A stretch of DNA of 64,000 nt from Sphingomonadales bacterium (lineage in GTDB: Bacteria > Pseudomonadota > Alphaproteobacteria > Sphingomonadales > Sphingomonadaceae), in NCBI GenBank assembly GCA_016707885.1, contig JADJGU010000004.1:62001-126000 (forward strand). Direction: 5' to 3'. Of this stretch, positions 43,833 to 52,981 are shown one piece after another (position 1 is the stretch's first letter; the number at the start of each line of letters is the position of its first letter). The notes beneath the pieces were generated by a model. The model was not told the origin of the DNA, ran no database searches, and worked only from the letters and a program-made list of their open reading frames with translations. A program made the translations under genes and the position numbers.

Positions 43833-44912
43833 TTAACCGGCGTCCATCCCCGCCAGTCGCGCAGACTGGTCCTCGGATATCAGCGCGTCAACCATCTCGG
43901 CCAAACCACCACCCTCGAGAATCTCGGGAAGCTTGTGCAGCGTCAGGTTGATACGGTGGTCGGTGACGCGGCCTTGGGGGAAATTATAGGTGCGGATGCG
44001 CTCGCTGCGGTCACCCGAGCCAACCATGGCTTTGCGCGCCTCGGCCTCTGCCCCCTGTGCTTCCTCGCGTTCCTTTTCGTAGATGCGGGCGCGCAGAACC
44101 TGCATCGCCTTTTCCTTATTCTTGTGCTGGCTGCGGCCATCCTGGCAGGTGACGACGATGCCGGTCGGCGCGTGCGTGATACGCACCGCGCTATCGGTGG
44201 TGTTCACATGCTGCCCGCCTGCGCCAGAGGCACGATAGACGTCGATCTTCAGATCCTTGTCCTCGATATGGACATCGACCTCGGTCGGCTCGGGCAGCAC
44301 CGCGACGGTCGCCGCGCTGGTATGGATGCGCCCGCCGCTTTCAGTGACCGGCACGCGCTGCACCCGGTGCACACCGCTTTCGAATTTCAGCTTGGCGAAC
44401 ACACCCGCACCAGACACGCCTGCGACAATTTCCTTGAACCCGCCCACGTCGGAGGCGCTCATTGAAATCGGTTCGACCTTCCAGCCCTGCGCTGCTGCAT
44501 AGCGTTCATACATGCGATAGAGGTCGCCTGCGAACAACGCCGCCTCATCCCCGCCGGTGCCAGCACGGATTTCGAGCATCGCCGAACGCTGGTCGGCAAC
44601 ATCGCGGGGGAGGAGGAGGATGGCAAGATCATGTTCGGCGGTTTCGATCCGCGCGCGCACGGCATCGATTTCCTCACCTGCCATCGCCTTCAAATCGGCA
44701 TCATCCCCGGCGAGCATTTCCTCCAGCCCGGCCAGTTCATCGCGCAAGCCGCGCAGGTCGGCAGCGGCTTTGGCCACCGGTTCAATCTCCGAATACTCCT
44801 TCGACGCCTGCACAAAAGCATCGCCCTCGAGCGTGCCAGACGCCATCCGCGCCTCAAGCTCGGCAAAACGCGCCTCAATCTGCGCGATGCGTTGGGGGGA
44901 GATGGCGGTCAT
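43833..44912 (-). CDS. prfA: peptide chain release factor 1
   Basis: Encodes 359 residues. RF1 recognises UAA and UAG and releases the finished protein. The catalytic GGQ is in ASGAGGQHVNTTDSAV, and the stop-codon-recognition tripeptide PVT is in RVPVTESGGRIHTS, which fits RF1 and not RF2. The gene has a single open frame without programmed frameshift. The start overlaps the hisS stop by four bases (ATGA). Confidence 0.96.
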   Translation of the reverse strand: MTAISPQRIAQIEARFAELEARMASGTLEGDAFVQASKEYSEIEPVAKAAADLRGLRDELAGLEEMLAGDDADLKAMAGEEIDAVRARIETAEHDLAILLLPRDVADQRSAMLEIRAGTGGDEAALFAGDLYRMYERYAAAQGWKVEPISMSASDVGGFKEIVAGVSGAGVFAKLKFESGVHRVQRVPVTESGGRIHTSAATVAVLPEPTEVDVHIEDKDLKIDVYRASGAGGQHVNTTDSAVRITHAPTGIVVTCQDGRSQHKNKEKAMQVLRARIYEKEREEAQGAEAEARKAMVGSGDRSERIRTYNFPQGRVTDHRINLTLHKLPEILEGGGLAEMVDALISEDQSARLAGMDAG

Positions 44913-46129
44913 GCAAGCGTTTTGAGAAATTCGAGTAAGCGCGGATTTTCTCCCTCGGCTGACAAGCCGTAATAGCCATTTTCATTCACGCGCAGGATTG
45001 CCGCAGGGTCATGCCTTACAGCCTTGTCATATCGCTTTTTCGGCGAACCAGTCGCAATCATGTCGGCTGAAATTCCTGCTAAACGCAGTTTTTTCAGCAA
45101 CGCAATTGCATGATGCAGACCATCGTCATTTTCGAGAACAATCATCGCGTCCAGTTGATGGACTGACGGTTCATCAATCAACATCGCCAACCGCTCAATC
45201 CCGGCCGCCCAACCCACCGCAGGCGTGGCAGGGCCGCCCAGATTCTCGATCAGCCCGTCATAGCGCCCGCCGCCTAGCACGGTGCCTTGCGCGCCCAAAC
45301 GGTCGGTGGTGAATTCGAACGCGGTGTGGCGGTAATAATCGAGGCCGCGCACCAGCTTGGCATTGCGCGTCCAGGCGACGCCTGCGGCATCCAGTCCCGC
45401 CGTCACTGCGCCGAAAAAGTCCTGTGCTTCGCCGCTCAAAAATTCGTCGATCTTGGGCGCGGCATGCGCGACGCCGCGATCGTCGGGATCCTTGCTGTCG
45501 AGGATGCGCAGCGGGTTTTTCTCCAGCCGCGACAGGCTGTCTTCGGACAGCACTTGCCTGTGATCGTTAAAATAGGTGATCAGCGCCGCGCGCCAGGCAT
45601 CACGGCTTGCCGCATCGCCCAGCGTGTTGAGTTCCAGCGTCACGCCTTCCTTAATGCCCAGTTCGTGCAGCAGCTGATCCGCCATCACCAGCAGTTCGAC
45701 ATCCGCCGCCGGTTCCGCCGCGCCAATGATTTCAGCGTCGATCTGGTGGAACTGGCGATAGCGCCCCTTTTGCGGGCGTTCATAGCGGAACAGCGGGCCG
45801 TGCGCGGTCACCTTCATCGGTGCATGCTGCTGCCAGCCATTGGTGAGGTAAGCGCGGGCGATGCCTGCGGTAAATTCAGGGCGCAGCGTGATCGAATCCC
45901 CGCCGCGATCCTCGAAAGTGTACATTTCCTTCGACACGACATCGGTCGCCTCGCCCAGCGAACGCGCGAAAACCGCGGTCGGCTCTATCACGGGCAGTTG
46001 CAGCCCCTTGAAACCATAAAGCCGCCGCACGCGTTCAAAGGTGGAGACGACATGCGCAAACCGTTCCTCGGTTTCGCCATACATATCCTGTGTGCCGCGC
46101 ACGGGCTGGGGGGTTTGAATCTTCGCCAT
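44909..46129 (-). CDS. hisS: histidyl-tRNA synthetase
   Basis: Encodes 406 residues. A class II synthetase with motif 2 (APMKVTAHGPLFRYERPQKGRYRQFHQID), the histidine-specific block VRGLDYYRHTAFEF and motif 3 (GWAAGIERLAML). The C-terminal anticodon domain is short but present (AIALLKKLRLAGISADMI). It is the first gene of a hisS-prfA operon and is divergent from ppa, with about 115 bases in between. Confidence 0.96.
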   Translation of the reverse strand: MAKIQTPQPVRGTQDMYGETEERFAHVVSTFERVRRLYGFKGLQLPVIEPTAVFARSLGEATDVVSKEMYTFEDRGGDSITLRPEFTAGIARAYLTNGWQQHAPMKVTAHGPLFRYERPQKGRYRQFHQIDAEIIGAAEPAADVELLVMADQLLHELGIKEGVTLELNTLGDAASRDAWRAALITYFNDHRQVLSEDSLSRLEKNPLRILDSKDPDDRGVAHAAPKIDEFLSGEAQDFFGAVTAGLDAAGVAWTRNAKLVRGLDYYRHTAFEFTTDRLGAQGTVLGGGRYDGLIENLGGPATPAVGWAAGIERLAMLIDEPSVHQLDAMIVLENDDGLHHAIALLKKLRLAGISADMIATGSPKKRYDKAVRHDPAAILRVNENGYYGLSAEGENPRLLEFLKTLA

Positions 46130-46245
46130 GATGCGCGGCTCCCTAGCGGGTTTTGTGATAAGGGGGAATAGGCCCCTATTCAGCCTTCCGTAAGCCGCAA
46201 TATTCGACTAGGGGCCGCGCAAAACAACCATAAAGGCTAACTCCC

Positions 46246-46782
46246 ATGCGTATCGACCTTATCCCTGCCGGCGACAATCCGCCCGAAAGCCTCAACGTCC
46301 TCATCGAAGTGCCCATCGGCGGCGAGCCGGTGAAATATGAATTCGACAAGGCGAGCGGCGCGCTGTTCGTCGACCGTTTCCTCCACACGCCGATGCGCTA
46401 TCCGGCCAATTACGGCTTCGTACCGCACACGCTGGGTGAAGATGGCGATCCGCTCGATGCGCTGGTCGTTGCGCGTTCGCCGATTGTTGCGGGTGCGGTG
46501 GTCAAGTGCCGCCCGGTCGGCGTATTGATGATGGAAGACGACGCAGGCGGCGACGAAAAACTGCTCTGCGTGCCCGTCAACAAGACTTTTCCTTATTATG
46601 CCGATGTCGTGACCTATAAGGACATGCCGCCGATCGTGCTGCAGCAGATCGAGCATTTCTTCACCCACTATAAAGACCTTGAGCCCGGCAAATGGGCCAA
46701 GCTCAACGGCTGGGGCGATGTCGACGAAGCCAAGCGCATCATCGTCGAATGCGTCGAGCGCGCGAAGGAACATGGCGTATGA
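46246..46782 (+). CDS. ppa: inorganic pyrophosphatase
   Basis: Encodes 178 residues of the soluble family I enzyme, which splits pyrophosphate to phosphate and so drives biosynthetic reactions. The metal site GEDGDPLDALV and the blocks YPANYGFVPHTL and FFTHYKDLEPGKW are present. Length is normal. The stop overlaps the ATG of the following lipoprotein gene. Confidence 0.96.
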   Translation: MRIDLIPAGDNPPESLNVLIEVPIGGEPVKYEFDKASGALFVDRFLHTPMRYPANYGFVPHTLGEDGDPLDALVVARSPIVAGAVVKCRPVGVLMMEDDAGGDEKLLCVPVNKTFPYYADVVTYKDMPPIVLQQIEHFFTHYKDLEPGKWAKLNGWGDVDEAKRIIVECVERAKEHGV

Positions 46783-47090
46783 AGCGGGCGCTGCTCGTTC
46801 CGGTAGCGGCGCTGGCCCTTTCAGGTTGCGCCACCCCCGAAACGCGCATCCGTACGGCATTGACCGATGCCGGGCTCTCCAAGCCGATAGCGGGCTGCAT
46901 GGCCGACCGCATGGTGGACCGGCTGTCGCTGTTCCAGCTCAACAAGCTTAATGGCCTGAAGAAATTGCAAAGCAAAAAGGCGAGCCAGATTACCATCGAG
47001 GAATTCGTCAAGCGTACCAAGGCGCTGCAGGATCCCGAGATTTTGGGCGTGGTGAGTTCGTCGGGCGTCATCTGCGCGATCAAAAGCTGA
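46779..47090 (+). CDS. small lipoprotein, unknown function
   Basis: Encodes 103 residues. The signal MKRALLVPVAALALSGC ends with the lipobox cysteine at residue 17. The mature part (TPETRIRTALTDAGLSKPIAGCMADRMVDRLSL) is helical with two more cysteines at CMADR and VICAIKS. Similar small helical lipoproteins occur in sphingomonads but have no known role. Its start overlaps the ppa stop (ATGA), so it is translated together with pyrophosphatase. Confidence 0.8.
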   Translation: MKRALLVPVAALALSGCATPETRIRTALTDAGLSKPIAGCMADRMVDRLSLFQLNKLNGLKKLQSKKASQITIEEFVKRTKALQDPEILGVVSSSGVICAIKS

Positions 47091-47247
47091 GCCGATAGGC
47101 GTGTAGCGGAGCACCGATTTCCGCCACGGTATCCTATTGACGCCAAAATGTTATGTTGTATCATTAACTCGTGACTATCGGCCCGGATCGGCTGATTCGC
47201 ATTCGCTCCGGGCCGGTAGCCGTAATAGCTGCAGGAGAGGAGCTGCA

Positions 47248-47898
47248 ATGAGTTACGCAAGCGAAAACAGACGCGCCAACCCCACGAGCATGGCGCTCGC
47301 CATCGGGTTGAATGGCAGCATCATATTGGCGGTCGCGCTGTCGCCAGTGATTGTCGAGAAGATCGAGCGCGATCCGTTCGAGGGCCGAAGCATCCCTGTC
47401 GAACCTCTGCCCCCCAAACAGGACGAGAAACAGCAGGATACCGATACCAAGCCGCTCGACCCGATCTATGTGCCCGAGCCGGTGATCAAGGACATTCCCA
47501 AAGACCCGGTCGACATGCGCACTGGCCAAGATGAAACCAAAGGCACGGTGCTGGCGGGCGGCAGCGGCACCGGTGAAACCCTGATCAAAGATCCGCCGCC
47601 CGACCCGCCCGCAATCTTCAAACCGGCCAGTCGTGATCCGCGCTTTGCCCACGATTTCCAGCCAGACTATCCGTCCAACCTGCTGCAACGCGAGATCGAG
47701 GGCAGCGCCACCGTCCGCGTTCTGATTGGCACTGACGGGCGGGTACGCGAGGCACAGGTCGTTCGTGCGACCCATCCCGATTTCGGCAAAGCGACGGTCA
47801 AACAAGCCTTGAAGGCATGGCGCTTTACGCCAGCCACCCGCGGCGATGTCGCGGTCGAGGATTGGCAGACGCTGAGCGTGCGCTTCACGATTGATTGA
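47248..47898 (+). CDS. TonB-family energy-transducer protein
   Basis: Encodes 216 residues: a membrane anchor (MALAIGLNGSIILAVALSPVIV), a proline-rich periplasmic spacer (residues about 45-130, e.g. EPLPPKQDEKQQ, DPPPDPPAIFKP) and a TonB C-terminal domain (YPSNLLQREIEGSATVRVLIG, ATVKQALKAWRFTPA). Such proteins carry proton-motive energy from ExbB/ExbD to outer-membrane receptors. No exbB or exbD is nearby. ATG at 47248 follows GGAGAGG. It could serve the TonB receptor at the right end of the window, but this is only a possibility. Confidence 0.85.
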   Translation: MSYASENRRANPTSMALAIGLNGSIILAVALSPVIVEKIERDPFEGRSIPVEPLPPKQDEKQQDTDTKPLDPIYVPEPVIKDIPKDPVDMRTGQDETKGTVLAGGSGTGETLIKDPPPDPPAIFKPASRDPRFAHDFQPDYPSNLLQREIEGSATVRVLIGTDGRVREAQVVRATHPDFGKATVKQALKAWRFTPATRGDVAVEDWQTLSVRFTID

Positions 47899-47979
47899 TG
47901 CGCGATAGTTCCTCTCCCTCTATGCGGGAGGGGAACTTGCCCACTGGAATTCATGGGCTGCAATCCCTACACAGGCCGT

Positions 47980-48396
47980 ATGAGTTTCTTCAAAGACGCA
48001 TCTGTTAAAGGCGGCATGGCCGACCTGTTCGGCTATATGCGCGAACAGCGCGGGGGGCGGTTGCTGATCTTGTTGCTCGCCTGTGTGCCAACCGCGACGA
48101 TCATTACGATGTTCTATTTCGACGCGAAGGACAAGGCGACCCCGCCGCCGCCGACCGTCACCTATTTCGAAAGCTGGCCGGCCGACCGCTCCGTAGAGGA
48201 GAGCCTTGCCGCAATCCGCGAATATCAGAAGAAAAAGGATGCGATGCGCGCCCGCGAGCGCGAAGCCTATAAGGCCTTGGGCAGCGCCGTCGGCATGGAT
48301 GTCGAGACTCTCGATGCAGAAGCGCAAAAGGACGAGGCCGAACGCCGCGCCAAGGCCGAGGCAAACATCGCTGCCCGAGTGGGAGCGTCGAGATAG
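47980..48396 (+). CDS. small single-span membrane protein, unknown
   Basis: Encodes 138 residues. A cytoplasmic start (MSFFKDASVKGGMADLFGYM) is followed by one membrane segment (LLILLLACVPTATIITMFYF, about residues 28-47), a proline-rich TPPPPTVTYFESWPADRS and a charged helix rich in Lys/Glu/Ala to the end (coiled-coil-like). Not a family I can name. It directly precedes ribD, whose frame is open across its last codons, so the two may be coupled. Confidence 0.72.
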   Translation: MSFFKDASVKGGMADLFGYMREQRGGRLLILLLACVPTATIITMFYFDAKDKATPPPPTVTYFESWPADRSVEESLAAIREYQKKKDAMRAREREAYKALGSAVGMDVETLDAEAQKDEAERRAKAEANIAARVGASR

Positions 48397-49391
48397 CCGT
48401 CGTAGCCAAAGTTTCTGGCGAAGACCGGCGCTGGCTTTCCGCCGCGATTGCCCTTGCCGAGCGCGGCAAGGGGCTAACGGGTAACAACCCCTCGGTCGGC
48501 TGTATCATCGTCAAGGATGGCGTCGTCATCGGGCGCGGTTGGACACAAGCCGGTGGCCGCCCGCATGCAGAAGCGGTCGCGCTGAAGCAGGCGGGAAGCG
48601 CTGCGGCAGGCGCGACAATCTATGTCAGCCTTGAACCTTGTGCGCATGAAAGCGCGCGTGGACCAGCTTGCACCGACAGCCTGATCGCCGCCAAGCCCGC
48701 GCGAGTCGTCGGCGCGCTGACTGACCCCGATCCCCGCACCGCAGGCAAGGGTTTTGACCGGCTCGAAGCTGCGGGCATTATGGTCGAACGCGATGCGATG
48801 ACGGCCGAAGCACGCGCCGGTCTGGCCGGTTTCATTAGCCGCATCATCAAAGGCCGCCCGCATGTTACGCTCAAGCTGGCGACCTCGCTCGACGGCTGCA
48901 TCGCGATGGCCGATGGTAGCAGCCGCTGGATCACCGGCGATGCCGCGCGCGCGCACGCGCATCTTGAGCGCGCGCGATGCGATGCCATCATGGTCGGTGC
49001 GGGAACGGTGCGCGCAGATACGCCACGGCTCGATGTCCGCCTGCCTGGTCTGGAGGCGCGCACTCCGCGCCGCATCATGCTAGGCAGCGGTGACGCGCCC
49101 GCAGGCTGGGAAGCCCTCCGCACGCCGCAAGATATCGCCTCGCTCGATTGCAACAGCCTGATCGTCGAAGGCGGCGCGCAGACCGCGAGCGCATTCCTGC
49201 GCGCGGGGTTGGTTGACCGGCTGATGCTCTACCGCGCGCCGATCCTGATAGGCGGTGGCAAGCCCTGCCTTGGCGACATAGGCCTCACCGATCTGACCGA
49301 GGCGCATGGCCAATGGCGATTTGCAGATACGCGGATGCTTGGCAACAACCGCTTTGAAGTCTACGAGGCCATCCCATGTTCACAGGCATAG
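48393..49391 (+). CDS. ribD: riboflavin biosynthesis deaminase/reductase RibD
   Basis: About 332 residues. The N-terminal deaminase domain has the zinc motif HAEAVAL and the cysteines in EPCAHESARGPAC; the C-terminal reductase domain has THVTLKLATSLDG-like (HVTLKLATSLDGCIA), GAGTVRADTPRLDVR and LIVEGGAQTASAFL. The two successive steps of flavin synthesis from GTP products are thus covered. Odd: no ATG, GTG or TTG exists in frame before the deaminase domain. The open frame runs back to about 48370; ATA at 48393 is the best-placed codon, so the true start is uncertain and one base may be wrong here. ribE follows with a 16-base overlap. Confidence 0.88.
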   Translation: MAVVAKVSGEDRRWLSAAIALAERGKGLTGNNPSVGCIIVKDGVVIGRGWTQAGGRPHAEAVALKQAGSAAAGATIYVSLEPCAHESARGPACTDSLIAAKPARVVGALTDPDPRTAGKGFDRLEAAGIMVERDAMTAEARAGLAGFISRIIKGRPHVTLKLATSLDGCIAMADGSSRWITGDAARAHAHLERARCDAIMVGAGTVRADTPRLDVRLPGLEARTPRRIMLGSGDAPAGWEALRTPQDIASLDCNSLIVEGGAQTASAFLRAGLVDRLMLYRAPILIGGGKPCLGDIGLTDLTEAHGQWRFADTRMLGNNRFEVYEAIPCSQA

Positions 49392-49983
49392 TCACCGACA
49401 TCGGAACCATCACCACCGCCGAGCAACGCGGCGACCTGCGGCTTGTCATTAGTTGCGGCTACGACATGGGCGGGGTCGATATGGGCGCGTCAATTGCCTG
49501 TTCGGGCTGCTGCCTGACCGTGGTCGATAAGGGCGTGGACTGGTTTGCAGTCGATGCTTCTGGGGAAACCCTCAGCAAGACCGCAGGCGGTATGTGGACG
49601 CAAGGCCGCCGCCTCAACCTTGAACGCGCGCTCAAGGTGGGCGACGAACTGGGCGGGCATATTGTGACCGGCCATGTCGATGGGGTCGGCGAAGTGTTGT
49701 CTGTCGAACCCATTGGCGATCCGCATAAGGTGACAATCGCTGCCCCTGCTGCGTTAACGCCTTATATTGCTGAGAAGGGCTGATCACCGTCGACGGGGTT
49801 TCATTGACCGTAAACAGCGTGACCGACGCGAATGATGGCCGCGCGCATTTCACGCTCAACATCATACCGCACACTTGGGACGTCACCACGCTGGCCGAAC
49901 TGGCAGAGGGTCGCGCGGTCAACCTCGAGATCGATGTCCTCGCACGCTATCTGAAGCGTATGGAAGAAGTCCGCGCACGCTAG
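49376..49983 (+). CDS. ribE: riboflavin synthase alpha chain (frameshifted)
   Basis: About 202 residues over two frames. The enzyme joins two lumazine molecules to make riboflavin. The first barrel (MFTGIVTDIGTI, IACSGCCLTVVDKG, GHIVTGHVDGVGEV) is intact. Near 49780 the frame closes after AEKG, but the other frame continues exactly as the family does: LITVDGVSLTVN, LNIIPHTWDVTTL, VNLEIDVLARYLKR, to TAG at 49981-49983. One C seems to be missing in GGGCTGATC. It is the second gene of a ribD-ribE pair. Confidence 0.93.
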
Positions 49984-50003
49984 ATTAGTACGGCACCAGC
50001 CCT

Positions 50004-50057
50004 CTCCCCCACCCAGCCTCCCAAACAGGATATGCTATAGGAGGCCGGGTGGGGGAG
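50004..50057. repeat. inverted repeat, 18-base arms
   Basis: Arms 50004-50021 and 50040-50057 are reverse complements with one mismatch (CTCCCCCACCCAGCCTCC and its partner), with an 18-base loop. It stands just after ribE, could weaken transcription, and resembles phrases in the gap at 1706-2024. Confidence 0.7.
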
Positions 50058-50080
50058 CGGATCGGCGCCGGACAACGGGC

Positions 50081-50108
50081 AAAAAAAAGGGCGTCCCGAA
50101 GGACGCCC
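50081..50108 (-). terminator. rho-independent terminator after the DUF1134 gene
   Basis: GGGCGTCC and GGACGCCC form an eight-pair stem with a four-base loop; on the minus strand eight T bases follow. It lies about 30 bases after the stop of the gene at 50139. Confidence 0.88.
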
Positions 50109-50138
50109 ATTTAGCCCCTGTTTGGTGCGACCGGGGGC

Positions 50139-50888
50139 TTAAAATGGCAGCCAGCGCTGCTTCTTGGAAAACTTCATATAGCCGACATTGGCCCCAAGCC
50201 GCAGTCCCGCACCCACGCGGATCGGGATCAGCACAATGTCTCCACGCCGCAGATAGCTGGCGTTGAACCCGCCCACCAGATAGGCGACGCCCTCACCCGA
50301 AGGGAAGCGGCGGTACAGATCTTCGGTATCGTAAAGATTATAGACCAGCACAAAGGTGCTACCCGCATTGGCACCCGCGTCGAAACCAATCGAAGGGCCG
50401 GTCCAGTAAACCGGTTTCTCGCCCTCAACCTTGTGGTGCAACGTGCCCGAGCCATAGCGCAGACCCACAACCAGCGCGCCACCACCCTCTCGGCCGACAA
50501 TATAGCCGTTGGGCCTGCCCTGCTTTTTAAGAATATCCTCGATCAGATTGCCCAGGCCCTGCGCACCTTTGCCGAATACGCCCTCTGCCGCACCGATAAG
50601 GTCATCTTCCTGATAGGTCGATTGATCTCCCGCTGGTGGAGTTGCGGTCGGGGTCGCGGTGCTTTCCATGCCCGGCGCAACCGTCGTATCGCCCTCGATT
50701 GGCGGATCGGTGGGAATGTCAGTGGCAGTTGGCGTTTCAACTTTGGGTGGCGTGCCAAGGTCTGCATCGATCGCGTCATTGGGATCGACGGTCTGGATTT
50801 GCGCGCTAACGGGAATCGCCGTCAGCGACAGCGCGGCAAAAATAAGCGCCAGACGGCTCCCGAATTTTCGCAGGGAAAGGCCAGTCAT
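50139..50888 (-). CDS. DUF1134 (EipA-like) envelope protein
   Basis: Encodes 249 residues: a signal peptide (ALIFAALSLTAIPVSAQ), a proline/threonine-rich spacer (residues about 45-85) and a DUF1134 domain (FGKGAQGLGNLIEDILKKQGRPNGYIVGREGGGALVVGLRYG to the end). The family includes EipA of Brucella, a periplasmic protein needed for envelope integrity. The glycine-rich core ALVVGLRYGSGTLHHK is well kept. ATG at 50888 is chosen because GGAGGA lies at good distance, in place of the TTG three codons before. Confidence 0.88.
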   Translation of the reverse strand: MTGLSLRKFGSRLALIFAALSLTAIPVSAQIQTVDPNDAIDADLGTPPKVETPTATDIPTDPPIEGDTTVAPGMESTATPTATPPAGDQSTYQEDDLIGAAEGVFGKGAQGLGNLIEDILKKQGRPNGYIVGREGGGALVVGLRYGSGTLHHKVEGEKPVYWTGPSIGFDAGANAGSTFVLVYNLYDTEDLYRRFPSGEGVAYLVGGFNASYLRRGDIVLIPIRVGAGLRLGANVGYMKFSKKQRWLPF

Positions 50889-51071
50889 AAGTCGCAATCC
50901 TCCATATTCACGTGAAAGGCTAACGGCCCGCTTAGGGCGCGCACAATGAACGGGCGATGAGTCGAGTCGCTTTCGCGCCCAAACGAGTCAAATTTCACTT
51001 AGCGATATGGGTGGAATAGGCATTGCGGCCCCGTTGCATGCTCGCTATACGCCCCCGACGCCAATCGCGCA

Positions 51072-51164
51072 GGAGACGTGGGTGAGTGGCTGAAACCAAC
51101 GGTTTGCTAAACCGTCGTACTGGTAAATCCGGTACCGAGGGTTCGAATCCCTCCGTCTCCGCCA
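51072..51164 (+). tRNA. tRNA-Ser (GCT)
   Basis: Acceptor GGAGACG pairs with CGTCTCC and CCA is encoded. The anticodon stem ACGGT/ACCGT encloses TTGCTAA, giving GCT. A long variable arm and a complete T arm (GAGGG-TTCGAAT-CCCTC) are present. Confidence 0.96.
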
Positions 51165-51841
51165 TTTCCTGACTGTTCACAATGCGCCGCGAACGCGGGC
51201 GAGCTGCTGAATGCTTAGGAATACGAAGCCCTACCCAGTTCGTGAACTGCTCTGACGGCGATGAACTATGTCATCGCGCTTTGCAAAATTTTGGAAAAGA
51301 CCCGCGCTTTGACCGCAAAATTGCAAAAGCGGGGAGACTCATCGAAAGTGCTAGCCAAAATTATAGCGCCAGCAGGTCCGCAATTTATAGCGTCGAATGA
51401 TGTTGTTACTAGGGTTAGTGCGTGGGCAGCGCGGCAGGCAAAGTCCCCCAGGTCGATCGAGCCAAAATGTTTGGATTCTGAGTGTTGGAACTCTAGCCGC
51501 CGTTCAGCAACTTTACGCTTTGACTTGTTTCGAGCGGGATAGAACCTGCCCGATCATCTTTATCCTGCTAGAACAGCCGCCACAGTTCCTATGCAAACCA
51601 TCTGAAGTGTACAGCTCTGCTCGAACTGGGCGTTTTTCAGGGGAGTGGCTGGACAACATCCACAAGCAGTGTTTCACAACCGGTTGGCGGGTAGACCTCA
51701 ACTTCTATGCCATACAGTCTGATCTCTTGGTCAAAAGGACCTGGCTACGCAATTCCGGCATCAGTCAGACTGAGCACAAATGCCAGAGCATCACTATGCG
51801 AAATATCAACATTGGCGTTTTCCCCTGCCGCTGGCCGCTGT
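51165..51841. other. 677 bases without recognisable gene, after tRNA-Ser
   Basis: Composition is more AT-rich than its neighbours. A possible reading frame at 51397-51849 on the plus strand (150 residues, WILSVGTLAAVQQLYALTCF) has no start signal and no family features, and its end overlaps the cupin-like gene; I do not call it a gene. No copy of the tRNA 3' end is seen further right. It may be the remains of an inserted or lost element behind the tRNA. Confidence 0.4.
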
Positions 51842-52872
51842 TCATCTAAATGGGCAGACCTTGCCTCGCCCTTCGGGATCAAGATTGGCGCATAAATCCT
51901 GTTTGAACTGCGCGATATCTTTCCCCGATTCCTGACCCAACACACCCCTTGCCTCTGGCGGCAAGTGCGCACCGGGATCTCCATTTTGCAAGAACACATA
52001 ATGGTCAAAGGCCGCCTTCCACGCGCGCCGCTGGTCGAATGGCAGGCCACGATAGGCAATGATGCCGTGAAGCAGCGCATCTCATGGCGAGCCCGGGTCC
52101 TGCCGGACGGGATCCCACCAGTAATTCACCAATATGTTAATTGGATCGAGCGCTTCGACGTGATGATACCCTTGATAAGGTATGTAGAGCGCATCGCCTG
52201 GCCCAAGGTCCGCAACTTGGGCGCCCTCCAGTGCGCGGCCATAACGTGGATAACGTTGATGGTCAGGCGCAGTCACATGAACCATGCTGGTCGGTGTGCC
52301 GCCCGGATTTACCCAAATGGCCCCATATACAGGTCGGCCACAGCTTCCGGCGAAAACAGAATGAACTGTCGGCGGCCCGGTGCAACGCAGGCAATGTTTT
52401 CGAGTTCATCATCATTATGCGTCGCAACTTTGACTGCATCGCAGATCCACATGCGGGGCAAAACCGTGTCGGGGAACAAGGGCATGGCGTGCACATGAGA
52501 AAAGCCGGGCAGGCAATTGTGCAGAGCGACACCCTGGGCCGCAAGCGCATAACCGGTCGGTGACAGCTTTTCTGCCAGCAGCAGTTCCAAGAATGATCGC
52601 AATGTCGTCTGTTTCCGCACGAAGTTCAGGTGCTGCACATCATGAGTGTAGTGGAATCGTTATTCGATCTCGGGTTCGCCCAATGCATAAGTTAGGGGCG
52701 CGTCTGAGGCATTGGCAGCAACCGAAGCGACCAGCATTTCGTCACCCTGTTGAGCGGCGGCTACAATTGGCCAGTCTGCAACAAAGCCACGCATCACTAC
52801 AGGTTGGCAGGCCGAACGAATATCCTGAAAAATTTTGAGATCAATGTTGCTGACGGTTGTTACGTTTTTCAT
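51842..52872 (-). CDS. cupin-like (JmjC/cupin_8) protein, frameshifted
   Basis: About 343 residues in four pieces. The start MKNVTTVSNIDLKIF with CQPVVMRGFVADWPI is typical for cupin_8/JmjC-like proteins of sphingomonads. The pieces then read FLELLLAEKLSPTGYALAAQG and HNDDELENIACVAPGRRQFILF; GPGDALYIPYQGYHHVEALDPINILVNYWWD holds the second metal histidine. The last piece ends with GKVCPFR and TGA at 51842-51844. Breaks lie near 52645-52655, 52300 and 52085. The expected first ligands (H-N/D-D) are seen. Relatives often lie beside TonB receptors and tryptophan-halogenase-like genes, as here. Reaction unknown; dioxygenase-like chemistry is possible. Confidence 0.82.
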
Positions 52873-52981
52873 CTCACGATTATCGTTCAACACTCCGTTG
52901 GTGCGCATCAGATTGCGCTATTATGATTGCCTTGGAAGCGCTACCATTTTTGGTGCCACTTTCGATCGACAAGGATAATTG

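Noticed and set aside
45287..46171. A 294-codon plus-strand frame opposite hisS
   Set aside because: Antisense to a complete synthetase gene.
49770..49800. Programmed frameshifting in ribE
   Set aside because: No slippery heptamer or downstream stimulatory structure is visible, and similar breaks occur in many unrelated genes here, so an error is simpler.
51397..51849. A 150-codon plus-strand frame after tRNA-Ser
   Set aside because: No ribosome-binding site or known features, and it overlaps the end of the cupin-like gene. Kept only as an unexplained stretch.
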